From contig CAZFPO010000118.1 of the NCBI GenBank assembly GCA_964521105.1, positions 1 to 9,167 on the forward strand: 9,167 nt of DNA, written 5' to 3'. Below the pieces are notes generated by a model. It saw nothing but the letters and a program-made list of their open reading frames with translations, did no database searches and was not told the origin of the DNA. The position numbers were made by a program, and so were the translations under genes. Below are positions 1-7,736 of this stretch, one piece after another (within the stretch, counting starts at the first letter, position 1; the number at the start of each line of letters is the position of its first letter). The stretch comes from JAQUGA01 sp964521105 (GTDB lineage Bacteria > Bacteroidota > Bacteroidia > Bacteroidales > WCHB1-69).

Positions 1-384
1 TTAAAGGATAAAGTTGCGAAAGAAACCTATGGTTTGTTGGATTCATTTAATAAATTTACGTTAAAAGCACCGATAATTGTTGCCATCGTTATAGAAAATC
101 CTAATACTACTTCTCGCATGGGTACTTTAATCAAAAAAATCGAGTTCCCACTAATTGATATAGGTATTGCTGCAGAACATTTTTGTTTGCAAGCCACCGA
201 ACTCGGTTTAGGAACGTGTATGATTGGGTGGTTTAACGAAAAACCGATTAAAGAACTTTTGAACATCCCAAAACAACGTAAAATTGCTCTGATGATAAGT
301 CTAGGTTTTCCTTATGAAGACAAATCTATCCCAAAAAAAAGGAAGGATTTAAGTTCTATTTGTTCGTTTAATAATTACGAATAA
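1..384 (+). CDS. Nitroreductase family protein, 3' part only
   Basis: The frame is open from the first base, so the true start lies upstream; 127 residues are visible before the TAA stop. Family members are FMN-dependent, usually dimeric, cytoplasmic oxidoreductases that use NAD(P)H to reduce nitro groups, quinones or similar substrates. What shows it here is the late part of the fold: a hydrophobic strand KAPIIVAIVIE, then the helix region DIGIAAEHFCLQATELGLGT with the typical Ala/Glu/Leu-Gly-Leu-Gly pattern, a short CMIGWF strand, a KELLNIPK segment, and the final strand LMISLGFP followed by a Lys/Arg-rich tail (KKRKDLSS). The FMN phosphate-binding N-terminus is missing because of the window edge, so subfamily and substrate cannot be given. 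An internal TTG at 34 is open but is not the gene start, because homology-like sequence continues upstream of it. The gene converges on the large surface-protein gene with only 5 bp between the stops. Confidence 0.85.
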   Translation, partial: LKDKVAKETYGLLDSFNKFTLKAPIIVAIVIENPNTTSRMGTLIKKIEFPLIDIGIAAEHFCLQATELGLGTCMIGWFNEKPIKELLNIPKQRKIALMISLGFPYEDKSIPKKRKDLSSICSFNNYE

Positions 385-389
385 TATTG

Positions 390-3300
390 TTATTTATGTA
401 AATATACTTTTCCAACATATTCATACGGATTTCCATCGTTGTCCTTGCACGTAATTTTATAAACATAAACTCCTAAAACTGCATCCTTGTAGGAACCGGA
501 GTTGTTCTTTGTGCCATTCCAACCTTCGGCTTGATTATTATTCCAAATTGTAGTATGAAAAATAACTTCACCCCATCTGTCGAAAATATATAGGTGAAAA
601 TTATTAGGGTCAACATTTACTCCTTTGGGCGTAAAAACATCATTTTTGCCATCGTTATTTGGTGTGAAAATGTTTGGTATAAAAATTACAAATGGATCTT
701 GAATATTTATTAGTTTGGTAATTGTGTCAACGCAACCATTTACATCTGTAACAATAAGAGTAACTGGATAAGCCCCAACATCAGGGTATTGGTGGTTGAC
801 ATTATTCCCTGATTCATTTGGTGAATCATCTCCATAATCCCATACCCAATCAACAATATTTCCTGTGGATGCATCATAAAAATAAACTGTTTCCTCAGAT
901 GAAGTAATTACCGTAGGGGTATAACCAAAATTAGCATCTGGTCCAGGTGTATTTCCAACGGGAATAGTAAAATCTATGGAGCATAGAGAATCAGAGACTA
1001 CTACAGTATATATGCCTTCAGAAAGGTTGAAAATGGAATCGGATGTTTGTTGATTACTCCAAATAATTGTATAATTTGCGATACTATCCGAACTTATCCA
1101 AGCACAACCATTTCCTCTATTACAAATTTCGTTTAATGCATGTGGAGCAGCAATTATTCCCGGCGAACCTGAAATGTAAATGGGCAAGGTTTGAGTACAG
1201 CCATTCTCGTCTTTTACATGGATTGTGTATGAACCTTCTGATAAATAGTTGTAGATATTGCTGTTTTGATAAGGGGAAGAGTTAATAGCATAAGTATAAG
1301 GAGATACCCCTCCGGTAACATTTATCGTAACTGAACCATTATCAAGTTCACACGATGAATTTATTATATCTGTAACTATTGAAATGCTATCGGGTTGAGC
1401 TATGTTTATAAGAGTGTCTTTTTGACAATTTGTACTGTCATTAACAATAACGTGATATATGCCAGCTGTTAAACCATTAATTCCAACGTATGAAGGACTT
1501 CCATTTGCATTTTGTACTGAAGAAATTGTATCTCCATTTGAGTTAATTACAATATAGTCGTAAGGTGGAGTACCACCAATTGCAGATGTCATAATGGATC
1601 CTGTTGAATCGCCATGACAAGGTGGTGGCTGTACTCCAGATATTAGTACGGATATATCTGGACAATTGACACAGGGCGATAAAGAGGCAGCATTTGGAAT
1701 CAAAATCGTGTTTGAGTTAGCATCATAAATTCGGATAGGATAGGAGGGTGGAGTAAGATTAGTTCCATTTCCTAAAAACGACCAACTGGTAACATTAACA
1801 GCACATCCAGGGGGAACAGTACAACCCATTATACAAGCATTACAGTTTTGTGTTGTGGTTTGTTTTTGCCAAACATAAGGTACTGTGCCGCCCGAAACAG
1901 TAACACTTCCATTGGTTTCGATACATGCAATTAGTGAAACGCAATCGTTTACCGTTACATATATTGAATCACTTCCGCAAGGTAAGGTGTAAACAATAGT
2001 ATGAGTTCCAATTCCAGCCAATGAGGGATTGAAAATGGGAACATTAGGATTTGAAATTCCGGGTCCACTCCATGTTCCGCCAGGTGTTTCGGCTATTAAA
2101 TTGGCACTCGTTACGTTTGAACAAAAGGGTCCAATGGGACAAATATTAGGATTGCAACAATATAACGACATGGGATTACAACTAGCTAACGAAATAGATT
2201 GTACGTAACCAGTGCGTGTAGAACTCGAAGATGTTCCAGTTGCTCCACATATTATTACATTTCCGTTCGTACTAACAGCAACATCAAAAACTTTATATGG
2301 TGTAATAACTGAAGTAATTTGATTTAAGTTGTCGTCATATTTTATTACTCCATTTCCCGAACCAACATATACAAATCCGCAAGAGTCGATGTCAATTCCA
2401 CTATTCCCAACTTGATTTAACCCCATAGTAGATGTAGATATTCCACCGGTAATAGCTGCTGAAGTGATTATCGAACCATCAAAAAGCGAGCGTTTGTGAA
2501 TGTTAGTTCCGTTTTGAGTATAAACAAAGTATCGATTTGCCCTAATCGACATGATGCCAGCATTACCATTGCTAGGGCGGTAGTTTTCACATTTATAGGA
2601 CAAATTATAAGTGCTATTTTTTCTGAAAACAATTGGATTGTTATTTGGACATATTCCCGAAATGTTTTGATCGATACTCCCAATGGTATCTAGCGTCAAA
2701 AAATAGTATCTTGCATTCATGCTGGAAGTAATAGATCTAACTTCATTGATTTTTGGAGGAATTCCCATGGTATTTCCCCATCCAACTAAAACATTATTTG
2801 TAACACTGCCATTTGAAGTGTTAATGTCGAAAATTGCTCCTTGCAATACCGGAGGAATTCCAAATCCTGAACCAGTAGTACCGCCAACTACTAATTTAGT
2901 TTGGTCGCAATTAAAGGCAATATTCCAATATTCATCGCTTCCTCCAATATTTGAAGGACTGCTCCAAACAACAGTTCCATTAGTATTTACTTTTTTTAAA
3001 TTAGCAACAGAACCGGATGTGATAAAACTATTTCCAGCCAAATCGGTTACAAAGGTTCCTAACCAGTAATTTGCAGTGTCCCAAGGAGTATTATAAGTCC
3101 ATTGAATTACACCCGAAGGATTGTATTTTTGCAGTTTCATTGGCATGTCTCCACCAATTATATATACATTTCCTCCGGCATCGCGTTCACATTCCCATAC
3201 TCCATTTGAATTTAGCAATGTTGGAGTTTGAATCCATGGGTCAATTACAATTTCCTTTTTTTTATCATATTGGTTAATTTCAAAACTTAAGTGGTTCCCT

Positions 3301-4061
3301 TTTAAAATAAATCTCGATTCAATAATCTCCGATTTATCCGTATAATAAGTAGTTGGAGCATGATCGGTGAATTTTCCAAATTTTGTTTGGATAACGTAAT
3401 TACCTAAAGAATCCAATCTCCCAGGGCGTGAATATTGAATTTTAATATCATAAGGATTGGCATTTGGATGAATTAAAATGTTGTACTTTAATCCTACTTC
3501 GGGGTGTAATGTAAACTCAAAATCGATATTTGGATAAATGTTTTTATAGGTGATTTTTTTATACGCTTTTATGAAATTTATGGAATTATATTTTCCCGCT
3601 TTTAAAACTTCGTAGCTATGATAATCATTGGTTTGCTCGCTCGCATTTATTTTTTTAGAGGGATTTGAATTTATCCATTTTAATCTTACTTCGGTGGTAT
3701 CCCAATTCATTTTTCTTTTTTCGGCTTCGTGTTCTAACCAGCCTTCGGGGGTGTTAAACCGATGAATTCTTTTTTCAATCTTTTGCTTTTCAGTTAATGT
3801 ATCTGGTCTATTCCATCGTTTTAAAAAACTAAAAATTACGGCATCTTTAGTAAAATATATCATAGTGCTTCCGTTGTCGTAGGCATATAATACTTCTTCG
3901 CCTGTTTGCAATACAAATTGACCTTTGTTTTCGATAAACGATTTTGGAGATTCCCAGTTAATTGACCATGAGTTTGAAGTACCGTTTTGAGAAAAAACAA
4001 TTTCAATTTCTAGTAAAAATATTAGAAATGCTATAAAAAAGAGAATATATTTTTTTCTCAT
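390..4061 (-). CDS. Secreted modular surface protein with CHU_C (T9SS) C-terminal domain
   Basis: 1223 residues. Residues 1-24 form a signal peptide (MRKK, a hydrophobic core, likely cut at VFS/Q). Residues about 38-275 resemble the N-terminal domain that opens with an ENKGQ motif (44-48) in many Bacteroidota SBBP-repeat proteins (I believe DUF7948). Residues about 285-625 carry four D-x-x-G-N-V-Y-like strands (from 294, 340, 559 and 597), suggesting a degenerate SBBP-type beta-propeller. An Ig-like module with GGTWSGPGI follows (661-669), then a Cys-rich segment (C740, C743, C747, C753, C797, C800). Next come SprB-like repeats (815-1035), a PKD domain (about 1043-1120, with WVWDYGD and HQYPDVGAYPVTL), and the gliding-motility-associated CTD (about 1125-1223, with FTPNNDGKNDVF, FDRWGEVIF and a final GKVYLHK). 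By family knowledge it is exported by Sec and then T9SS to the surface or medium. No catalytic domain is recognised, so adhesion, matrix or recognition is an inference. The start at 4061 is fixed by the signal peptide; there is no Shine-Dalgarno. Confidence 0.9.
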   Translation of the reverse strand: MRKKYILFFIAFLIFLLEIEIVFSQNGTSNSWSINWESPKSFIENKGQFVLQTGEEVLYAYDNGSTMIYFTKDAVIFSFLKRWNRPDTLTEKQKIEKRIHRFNTPEGWLEHEAEKRKMNWDTTEVRLKWINSNPSKKINASEQTNDYHSYEVLKAGKYNSINFIKAYKKITYKNIYPNIDFEFTLHPEVGLKYNILIHPNANPYDIKIQYSRPGRLDSLGNYVIQTKFGKFTDHAPTTYYTDKSEIIESRFILKGNHLSFEINQYDKKKEIVIDPWIQTPTLLNSNGVWECERDAGGNVYIIGGDMPMKLQKYNPSGVIQWTYNTPWDTANYWLGTFVTDLAGNSFITSGSVANLKKVNTNGTVVWSSPSNIGGSDEYWNIAFNCDQTKLVVGGTTGSGFGIPPVLQGAIFDINTSNGSVTNNVLVGWGNTMGIPPKINEVRSITSSMNARYYFLTLDTIGSIDQNISGICPNNNPIVFRKNSTYNLSYKCENYRPSNGNAGIMSIRANRYFVYTQNGTNIHKRSLFDGSIITSAAITGGISTSTMGLNQVGNSGIDIDSCGFVYVGSGNGVIKYDDNLNQITSVITPYKVFDVAVSTNGNVIICGATGTSSSSTRTGYVQSISLASCNPMSLYCCNPNICPIGPFCSNVTSANLIAETPGGTWSGPGISNPNVPIFNPSLAGIGTHTIVYTLPCGSDSIYVTVNDCVSLIACIETNGSVTVSGGTVPYVWQKQTTTQNCNACIMGCTVPPGCAVNVTSWSFLGNGTNLTPPSYPIRIYDANSNTILIPNAASLSPCVNCPDISVLISGVQPPPCHGDSTGSIMTSAIGGTPPYDYIVINSNGDTISSVQNANGSPSYVGINGLTAGIYHVIVNDSTNCQKDTLINIAQPDSISIVTDIINSSCELDNGSVTINVTGGVSPYTYAINSSPYQNSNIYNYLSEGSYTIHVKDENGCTQTLPIYISGSPGIIAAPHALNEICNRGNGCAWISSDSIANYTIIWSNQQTSDSIFNLSEGIYTVVVSDSLCSIDFTIPVGNTPGPDANFGYTPTVITSSEETVYFYDASTGNIVDWVWDYGDDSPNESGNNVNHQYPDVGAYPVTLIVTDVNGCVDTITKLINIQDPFVIFIPNIFTPNNDGKNDVFTPKGVNVDPNNFHLYIFDRWGEVIFHTTIWNNNQAEGWNGTKNNSGSYKDAVLGVYVYKITCKDNDGNPYEYVGKVYLHK
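393..689 (-). other. CHU_C / gliding-motility-associated C-terminal sorting domain
   Basis: This is residues about 1125-1223 of the surface protein. Diagnostic pieces are IPNIFTPNNDGKNDVF, a hydrophobic strand followed by FDRWGEVIF, a W-x-G turn (EGWNGT), GVYVYKI and the terminal strand EYVGKVYLHK. This is the type B CTD of T9SS cargo. Known relatives of this class (SprB of Flavobacterium) often need a partner membrane protein for export (SprF, PorP-like). No such partner gene lies in this window. Confidence 0.85.
957..1619 (-). repeat. SprB-like repeat block (coding, three diverging copies)
   Basis: This is residues 815-1035 of the surface protein. Copy 1 starts at C815 (CHGDSTGSI, then GGTPPYDY, then GLTAGIYHVIVND). 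Copy 2 starts at C904 (CELDNGSVTI, then TGGVSPYTYAI, then LSEGSYTIHVKDENGC). Copy 3 starts at C980 (CNRGNGCAWI, then IIWSNQQTS, then LSEGIYTVVVSD) and has lost the GG-x-PY core. The shared frame is Cys, acidic or Asn/Gly turn, G-S-hydrophobic strand, GG-x-x-PY, a second strand, then L-x-x-G-x-Y-x-V-x-V-x-D. That matches the SprB repeat of Bacteroidota surface adhesins. The copies have diverged at DNA level, so recent duplication is unlikely. Confidence 0.75.
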
Positions 4062-4118
4062 TTGAAAATAGCTTCAATTATAAATTAATACTTTAATTTT
4101 ACCTCAATGAATATTTGT

Positions 4119-4150
4119 CAAATGTATAAAACATCTACTAATTAAACAAA
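4119..4150 (-). promoter_or_regulatory. Bacteroidota-type promoter for the surface-protein gene
   Basis: On the minus strand TTTG (4150-4147) is followed after 20 bases by TACATTTG (4126-4119). This fits the Bacteroidota consensus of TTTG at -33 and TAnnTTTG at -7. Beyond the -33 element, 4151-4168 reads as an A-rich tract on this strand, like an UP element. The predicted transcript would start near 4112-4115, giving a leader of about 50 nt before the ATG at 4061. A short perfect dyad, ATTTG-T-CAAAT (4113-4123), overlaps the -7 element and the predicted start. The assignment rests on motif match only. Confidence 0.6.
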
Positions 4151-4232
4151 TTTTTCAACTTTTTTTTTAATTTGGAAAAATAAATTGTAATATTGTATTC
4201 TTTTTGTTTATTACAAAAGCAATTATCATATA

Positions 4233-4244
4233 ATGTTAGTTTAA
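4233..4244 (+). other. Three-codon upstream ORF touching the operon's first start codon
   Basis: ATG TTA GTT TAA runs from 4233 to 4244, and its TAA shares one base with the ATG at 4244 (TAATG). The same TAATG junction joins the two glycosyltransferase genes at 6703-6707. In a region with no Shine-Dalgarno, a terminating ribosome could restart on the first operon gene. In such AT-rich DNA a short ORF like this can easily arise by chance, so a role is speculative. Confidence 0.25.
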
Positions 4245-5602
4245 TGAAGATAGAATTTGAGAAGAAGTGTATTTATAATAAATTGTTGTTTTTATTAATT
4301 TTTTTTCTGCCTTTCTCTGATAAACTTAACCTAATTGATTTTGGCTTTGTTCATGTTTTTGCATTTAGAGTGGTTTTAGTTTTAAGTTTTATCTATTTAT
4401 TAATTAATAAAAAAATAAAACTTATTTGGATTTACCAAGCTAAATGGCTATTGTTATTTGTTTCATTTCTAATATTATATGGGTCAATTTCCGTATTATT
4501 TGTCGAATCAAAAGAATTAGCTATTAAGCAACTTTTTTATTTAATTTCTGCAGCAATTACAATTGTAGTATTATATTCACTTTTAAAAATCACAAAAAAA
4601 CCAATCAAAATATTTAGTGAAGCTTGGCTTTTCTCGTTTATCATCATGGCATTTTTTGGATTTCTTGAAATAATCACAAATGCTCATTTTCTATCAGGTT
4701 ATACTACTCATTTAGAAAGCTTTGATTTCATTCGTCCATCGTTTAATGCACCTTTAGTAAGTTACACAAATCCTAATGATTTTTCAATTTTTTTATGCTT
4801 TAGTATTGTTATTTTTATAAATTATTATTTGGAGTATAAAAAAAACGTTGCTATTATTGCAATAATAGTTGCTTATTTATTATTGTATAATACGTTGTCA
4901 AGATATGGTTTAACTGCTATATACTTATTGCTTTTCTTCTTTATAATTTTAACATCTTATCGAACTCACTGGAGCTGGTTTAAAAAGTATAATTGGAAAA
5001 TATTAGGTTACACAGCCAGTTTTCTGTTCATTATTTCTTACATCATTATTACTAATCCTATCGGAAAGCCAATTGAAGAAAATGGAAAAGTGAAAATTGT
5101 TGATGTTCCCTTAACTTGGAATGGATTTGATTTTTTGTTTTCTACTTCAACGCTGCCAAAAGATTCTACTGGTTCAGTTTCTGTTAGAAAAAATTTGATA
5201 CTTAATGGCTTGCAATTTACAATACAATCAAAAGGAATGGGCATTGGTGCCGGACAGTTTGAATACCAAATGGAAAATGATAAAAATGTGTTATTTACTA
5301 ATCACGTTAACAGTCCGCATCATTTTGTAATTGAGATTTTATCTCAATATGGATTAATTGCGTTCGTGTTATTAATGTTGATATTTTTATCAATCTTAAT
5401 TACTATGATAAAATTGGTTAAAACTCGTCATCAGTTAGCCATATCCAATAATTTTATAATGTTAGCTTCATTAATTATAGTTTATTCTTTAACTTCAAAC
5501 AGTGCTAGTTCATACATACCACATTCATTAAATTGGGTGATTTTAACCTTAATAATGTATGTTTTTAACGAAATAAAGGAAGTTAATTTAATAAAAGAAT
5601 GA
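4244..5602 (+). CDS. O-antigen ligase/polymerase family (Wzy/WaaL-type) membrane protein
   Basis: 452 residues from the ATG at 4244. A TTG 51 bases upstream is also in frame, but the preferred start places a short basic N-terminus (MKIEFEKK) directly before the first membrane helix. About 11-12 hydrophobic segments are visible (roughly 12-30, 35-54, 66-85, 92-114, 124-146, 179-195, 199-214, 220-237, 253-270, 370-391, 404-421, 429-442). A large polar loop between about 271 and 369 is predicted periplasmic. Family motifs seen are NPNDFSIFL (176-184), LSRYGL (218-223), an Arg in the loop start (R315), GMGIGAGQFE (331-340) and NSPHHFVIEILSQYG (356-370) holding the conserved loop His. Such enzymes join undecaprenyl-diphosphate-linked glycans to each other (Wzy) or to lipid A-core (WaaL). 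Sequence alone does not separate the two. It is first in a four-gene operon, and its stop overlaps the next start by 4 bases (ATGA). Confidence 0.82.
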   Translation: MKIEFEKKCIYNKLLFLLIFFLPFSDKLNLIDFGFVHVFAFRVVLVLSFIYLLINKKIKLIWIYQAKWLLLFVSFLILYGSISVLFVESKELAIKQLFYLISAAITIVVLYSLLKITKKPIKIFSEAWLFSFIIMAFFGFLEIITNAHFLSGYTTHLESFDFIRPSFNAPLVSYTNPNDFSIFLCFSIVIFINYYLEYKKNVAIIAIIVAYLLLYNTLSRYGLTAIYLLLFFFIILTSYRTHWSWFKKYNWKILGYTASFLFIISYIIITNPIGKPIEENGKVKIVDVPLTWNGFDFLFSTSTLPKDSTGSVSVRKNLILNGLQFTIQSKGMGIGAGQFEYQMENDKNVLFTNHVNSPHHFVIEILSQYGLIAFVLLMLIFLSILITMIKLVKTRHQLAISNNFIMLASLIIVYSLTSNSASSYIPHSLNWVILTLIMYVFNEIKEVNLIKE

Positions 5603-6705
5603 TAAAAATTTGCCATCTCACTTCTGCCCATCCATGGGATGATATTCGGATATTCCGCAAAGAGTGCGTTTCGCTGGCAAAAAGCGACTTTATTGTTTCT
5701 TTAATTGCATTTGATGCTCCTAACGAAATTAGAGAGGGAGTAAATGTTATTTCAGCAGGGAAAAAACCAGTCAGTCGTAAAGATAGATTTATTCATGGTG
5801 CAAAAATCATTTACCGCAAAGCTATTGAATTAAATGCCGATATTTACCATTTACACGACCCTGAGTTGTTATCCATTTCCGAAAAACTAAAAAAACTAGG
5901 AAAGATTGTAATTTACGATGCTCACGAAGATTTACCACTTCAGCTAATGAGCAAGCATTGGATACCGAAGGTTTTCAGAAACTTTATATCTTGGTTTACC
6001 ACAAGGTGGTTAAAGTGGAAATTAAAATCCTTAAATGGATTAGTGGCTGCTACGCCAATTATTTCACAAAAATTAGACAAAATAAACCACAATACAGTAA
6101 ATATTTGTAACTATCCATTGATTAGCGAATTAGAGTTTGTTGACGAGTTTGCTGAAAAACAAAATAAAGTTTGTTACATTGGTGGTTTGTTTTTAAGTAG
6201 AGGTATTTATGAAATGTTAGATGGTGTCGAAAACATAGATGTTGAATTGCATTTAGCTGGTAATTTTTCACCCGAATCATTAAAACAAGAAGTTATGCTT
6301 CATAAAGCGTGGCATAAAGTTACTTTTCATGGGTTTTTGAATAGAAAAGAGGTGTATCAACTAATGTCAACTTCAATTGCTGGTTTAGTTTTACTATTGC
6401 CATTGCAAAGTTATAAAGACTCGCTACCCATAAAACTTTTTGAATATATGTCGGCAGGATTGCCTGTAATATGTTCGAATTTCGATTTGTGGAAAGAAAT
6501 TGTGGAGGATGCTAAATGTGGACTTTGTGTTGACCCATCAAATGCTTCGGAAGTAACAGAAGCTATTAGCTATTTGAAAAATAATCACGAAATGGCTATT
6601 GAAATGGGCGAAAATGGCAAAAAAGCGGTGCTTTCAAAATATAATTGGACATTAGAAGAAAATAAACTAATTTTATTTTATCAAAAATTAGTGAATGTAA
6701 ATTAA
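5599..6705 (+). CDS. Glycosyltransferase family 4 (GT-B fold)
   Basis: 368 residues, a normal length for GT4. The N-terminal half opens with MIKICHLTSAHPWDDIRIFR, the usual first strand plus acceptor-site loop of a Bacteroidota GT4 group, followed by IYHLHDPELL (82-91) and IYDAHED (105-111). The C-terminal nucleotide-sugar half starts near VCYIGGL (191-197), with LHLAGNF (218-223 region), VTFHGFL (241-247) and the donor-binding segment SLPIKLFEYMSAGLPVI (275-291). In the usual E-x7-E motif the first acid is D274 and the second is E282. No membrane segment or signal peptide is seen, so it acts in the cytoplasm or at the inner membrane face. It likely transfers one sugar from a nucleotide donor to a growing lipid-linked glycan; donor and linkage cannot be read. 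It is translationally coupled on both sides, with a 4-base overlap before and a 1-base overlap after. Confidence 0.9.
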   Translation: MIKICHLTSAHPWDDIRIFRKECVSLAKSDFIVSLIAFDAPNEIREGVNVISAGKKPVSRKDRFIHGAKIIYRKAIELNADIYHLHDPELLSISEKLKKLGKIVIYDAHEDLPLQLMSKHWIPKVFRNFISWFTTRWLKWKLKSLNGLVAATPIISQKLDKINHNTVNICNYPLISELEFVDEFAEKQNKVCYIGGLFLSRGIYEMLDGVENIDVELHLAGNFSPESLKQEVMLHKAWHKVTFHGFLNRKEVYQLMSTSIAGLVLLLPLQSYKDSLPIKLFEYMSAGLPVICSNFDLWKEIVEDAKCGLCVDPSNASEVTEAISYLKNNHEMAIEMGENGKKAVLSKYNWTLEENKLILFYQKLVNVN

Positions 6706-7733
6706 TGGAAGAAATATCAAAAAATAGAAGTTTTTCAATTATCATACCTTGCCGTAATGAGGAACTATATATTGCGAATTGTATTCAATCAATTTTGGAT
6801 AACAATTACAATGATGGACTTGAAATTATAATTTGCGATGGTTGTAGTACAGATAATACGGTCAAAATAATTAATGAAATTCAAAATATAAACTCTAACG
6901 TTCGTTTAATTATCAACGAAAAGCAAACTACACAATTTGCTCTAAATCTTGGGATTGAAAATTCAAAAGGTAATTATGTCATGATTCTTGGAGCTCATTC
7001 AATGATTAGTTCTACCTATTTATCACAAATTGTGAATGTATTCGACCAAAATCCAGAGCTTGCCTGCGTTGGTGGTTTGCTTGAAAATTATTACGAAAAT
7101 AGTGTTTCAGAAGCCATTGGTAAGGCAATGTCGTCCGTTTTCGGAGTGGGTAATGCGCATTTTAGAACGGGTACAAAAGCGGGCTTAGTCGATACCGTTG
7201 CTTTTGGAACATATAAAAGAGAAGTGTTTGATGAAATTGGGCTTTTTGATATCGATTTAGCTAGAAATCAAGATGATGAGTTTAATTACCGAATGTATTC
7301 AAATGGCTTAAAAATGTATCTTGAACCAAATATCACTGCCAAATACTTCGTTCGTGCATCTTTTAAAAAATTATTTAAGCAATATTTTCAATATGGATTT
7401 TGGAAAGTTTTTGTAAATCAAAAACATAAAACAATTACCACTATACGGCAATTAATACCTTTGTTTTTTGTTCTTTTTTTGATTTTATCTTCAGTTATTG
7501 CTATTATTTCACCAATTTCATTATTCGTAATTTTGCCTATTTTAGGTTTGTATCTTTTGGGTTCTATTTTTTTTGCGTATAAACAATCTTCAAAATTTAA
7601 AGAGGTTTTATTAATTTGTTTTAGTTTTTTAATTTTACATTTGAGTTACGGATATGGTTATCTTTGGGGAATAATTTGGTTTATAATTTTTCAAAAAAAA
7701 ATTAAAGATAAACATCAAAAAATTACAAGGTAA
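6705..7733 (+). CDS. Glycosyltransferase family 2, ExoA-like, with C-terminal membrane anchor
   Basis: 342 residues. The GT-A catalytic domain spans about 9-235. It has FSIIIPCRNEE (10-20), the nucleotide-binding ICDGCSTDNT (43-52), VMILGAHSMIS (92-102) where the DxD-like site normally lies, GNAHFRTGTKAGLVDTVAFG (149-168), REVFDEIGLFD (172-182) and the catalytic-base region RNQDDEFNYR (187-196). The GNAxFRTG...VDTVAFG and NQDDEFNYR signatures match the ExoA-like GT2 group of exopolysaccharide synthesis. Three hydrophobic helices follow (about 249-270, 271-293, 301-327), placing the enzyme on the inner membrane with its active site in the cytoplasm. The oddity is GAH (96-98) where relatives usually have an Asp-Ala-His type motif, so one expected metal ligand is Gly. 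The start ATG shares one base with the upstream stop (TAATG). It probably elongates the same lipid-linked glycan as the GT4 enzyme. Confidence 0.88.
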   Translation: MEEISKNRSFSIIIPCRNEELYIANCIQSILDNNYNDGLEIIICDGCSTDNTVKIINEIQNINSNVRLIINEKQTTQFALNLGIENSKGNYVMILGAHSMISSTYLSQIVNVFDQNPELACVGGLLENYYENSVSEAIGKAMSSVFGVGNAHFRTGTKAGLVDTVAFGTYKREVFDEIGLFDIDLARNQDDEFNYRMYSNGLKMYLEPNITAKYFVRASFKKLFKQYFQYGFWKVFVNQKHKTITTIRQLIPLFFVLFLILSSVIAIISPISLFVILPILGLYLLGSIFFAYKQSSKFKEVLLICFSFLILHLSYGYGYLWGIIWFIIFQKKIKDKHQKITR

Positions 7734-7736
7734 AGA

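Noticed and set aside
2755..2861. GGAGGAATTCC occurring twice, 96 bp apart, within the surface-protein gene
   Set aside because: Both copies encode the short GIPP motif on the minus strand; flanking DNA is unrelated, so this is coincidental coding similarity rather than a mobile or regulatory repeat.
2719..3069. Plus-strand open frame of 116 codons inside the surface-protein gene
   Set aside because: It is antisense to a well-supported coding region with recognisable domains; its product has no family resemblance and no promoter is seen.
4171..4206. Plus-strand promoter for the glycan operon: TTTG (4171-4174), 21 bases, then TATTCTTTTTG
   Set aside because: The -33 spacing is acceptable, but the -7 part has five bases instead of two between TA and TTTG, so it does not fit TAnnTTTG. 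The operon promoter is left unassigned.
4193..4243. TTG at 4193 as the start of the first operon gene (17 extra residues)
   Set aside because: The extension (MYSFCLLQ...) does not resemble the family N-terminus, TTG is a rare start, and the ATG at 4244 puts a short basic segment right before the first membrane helix.
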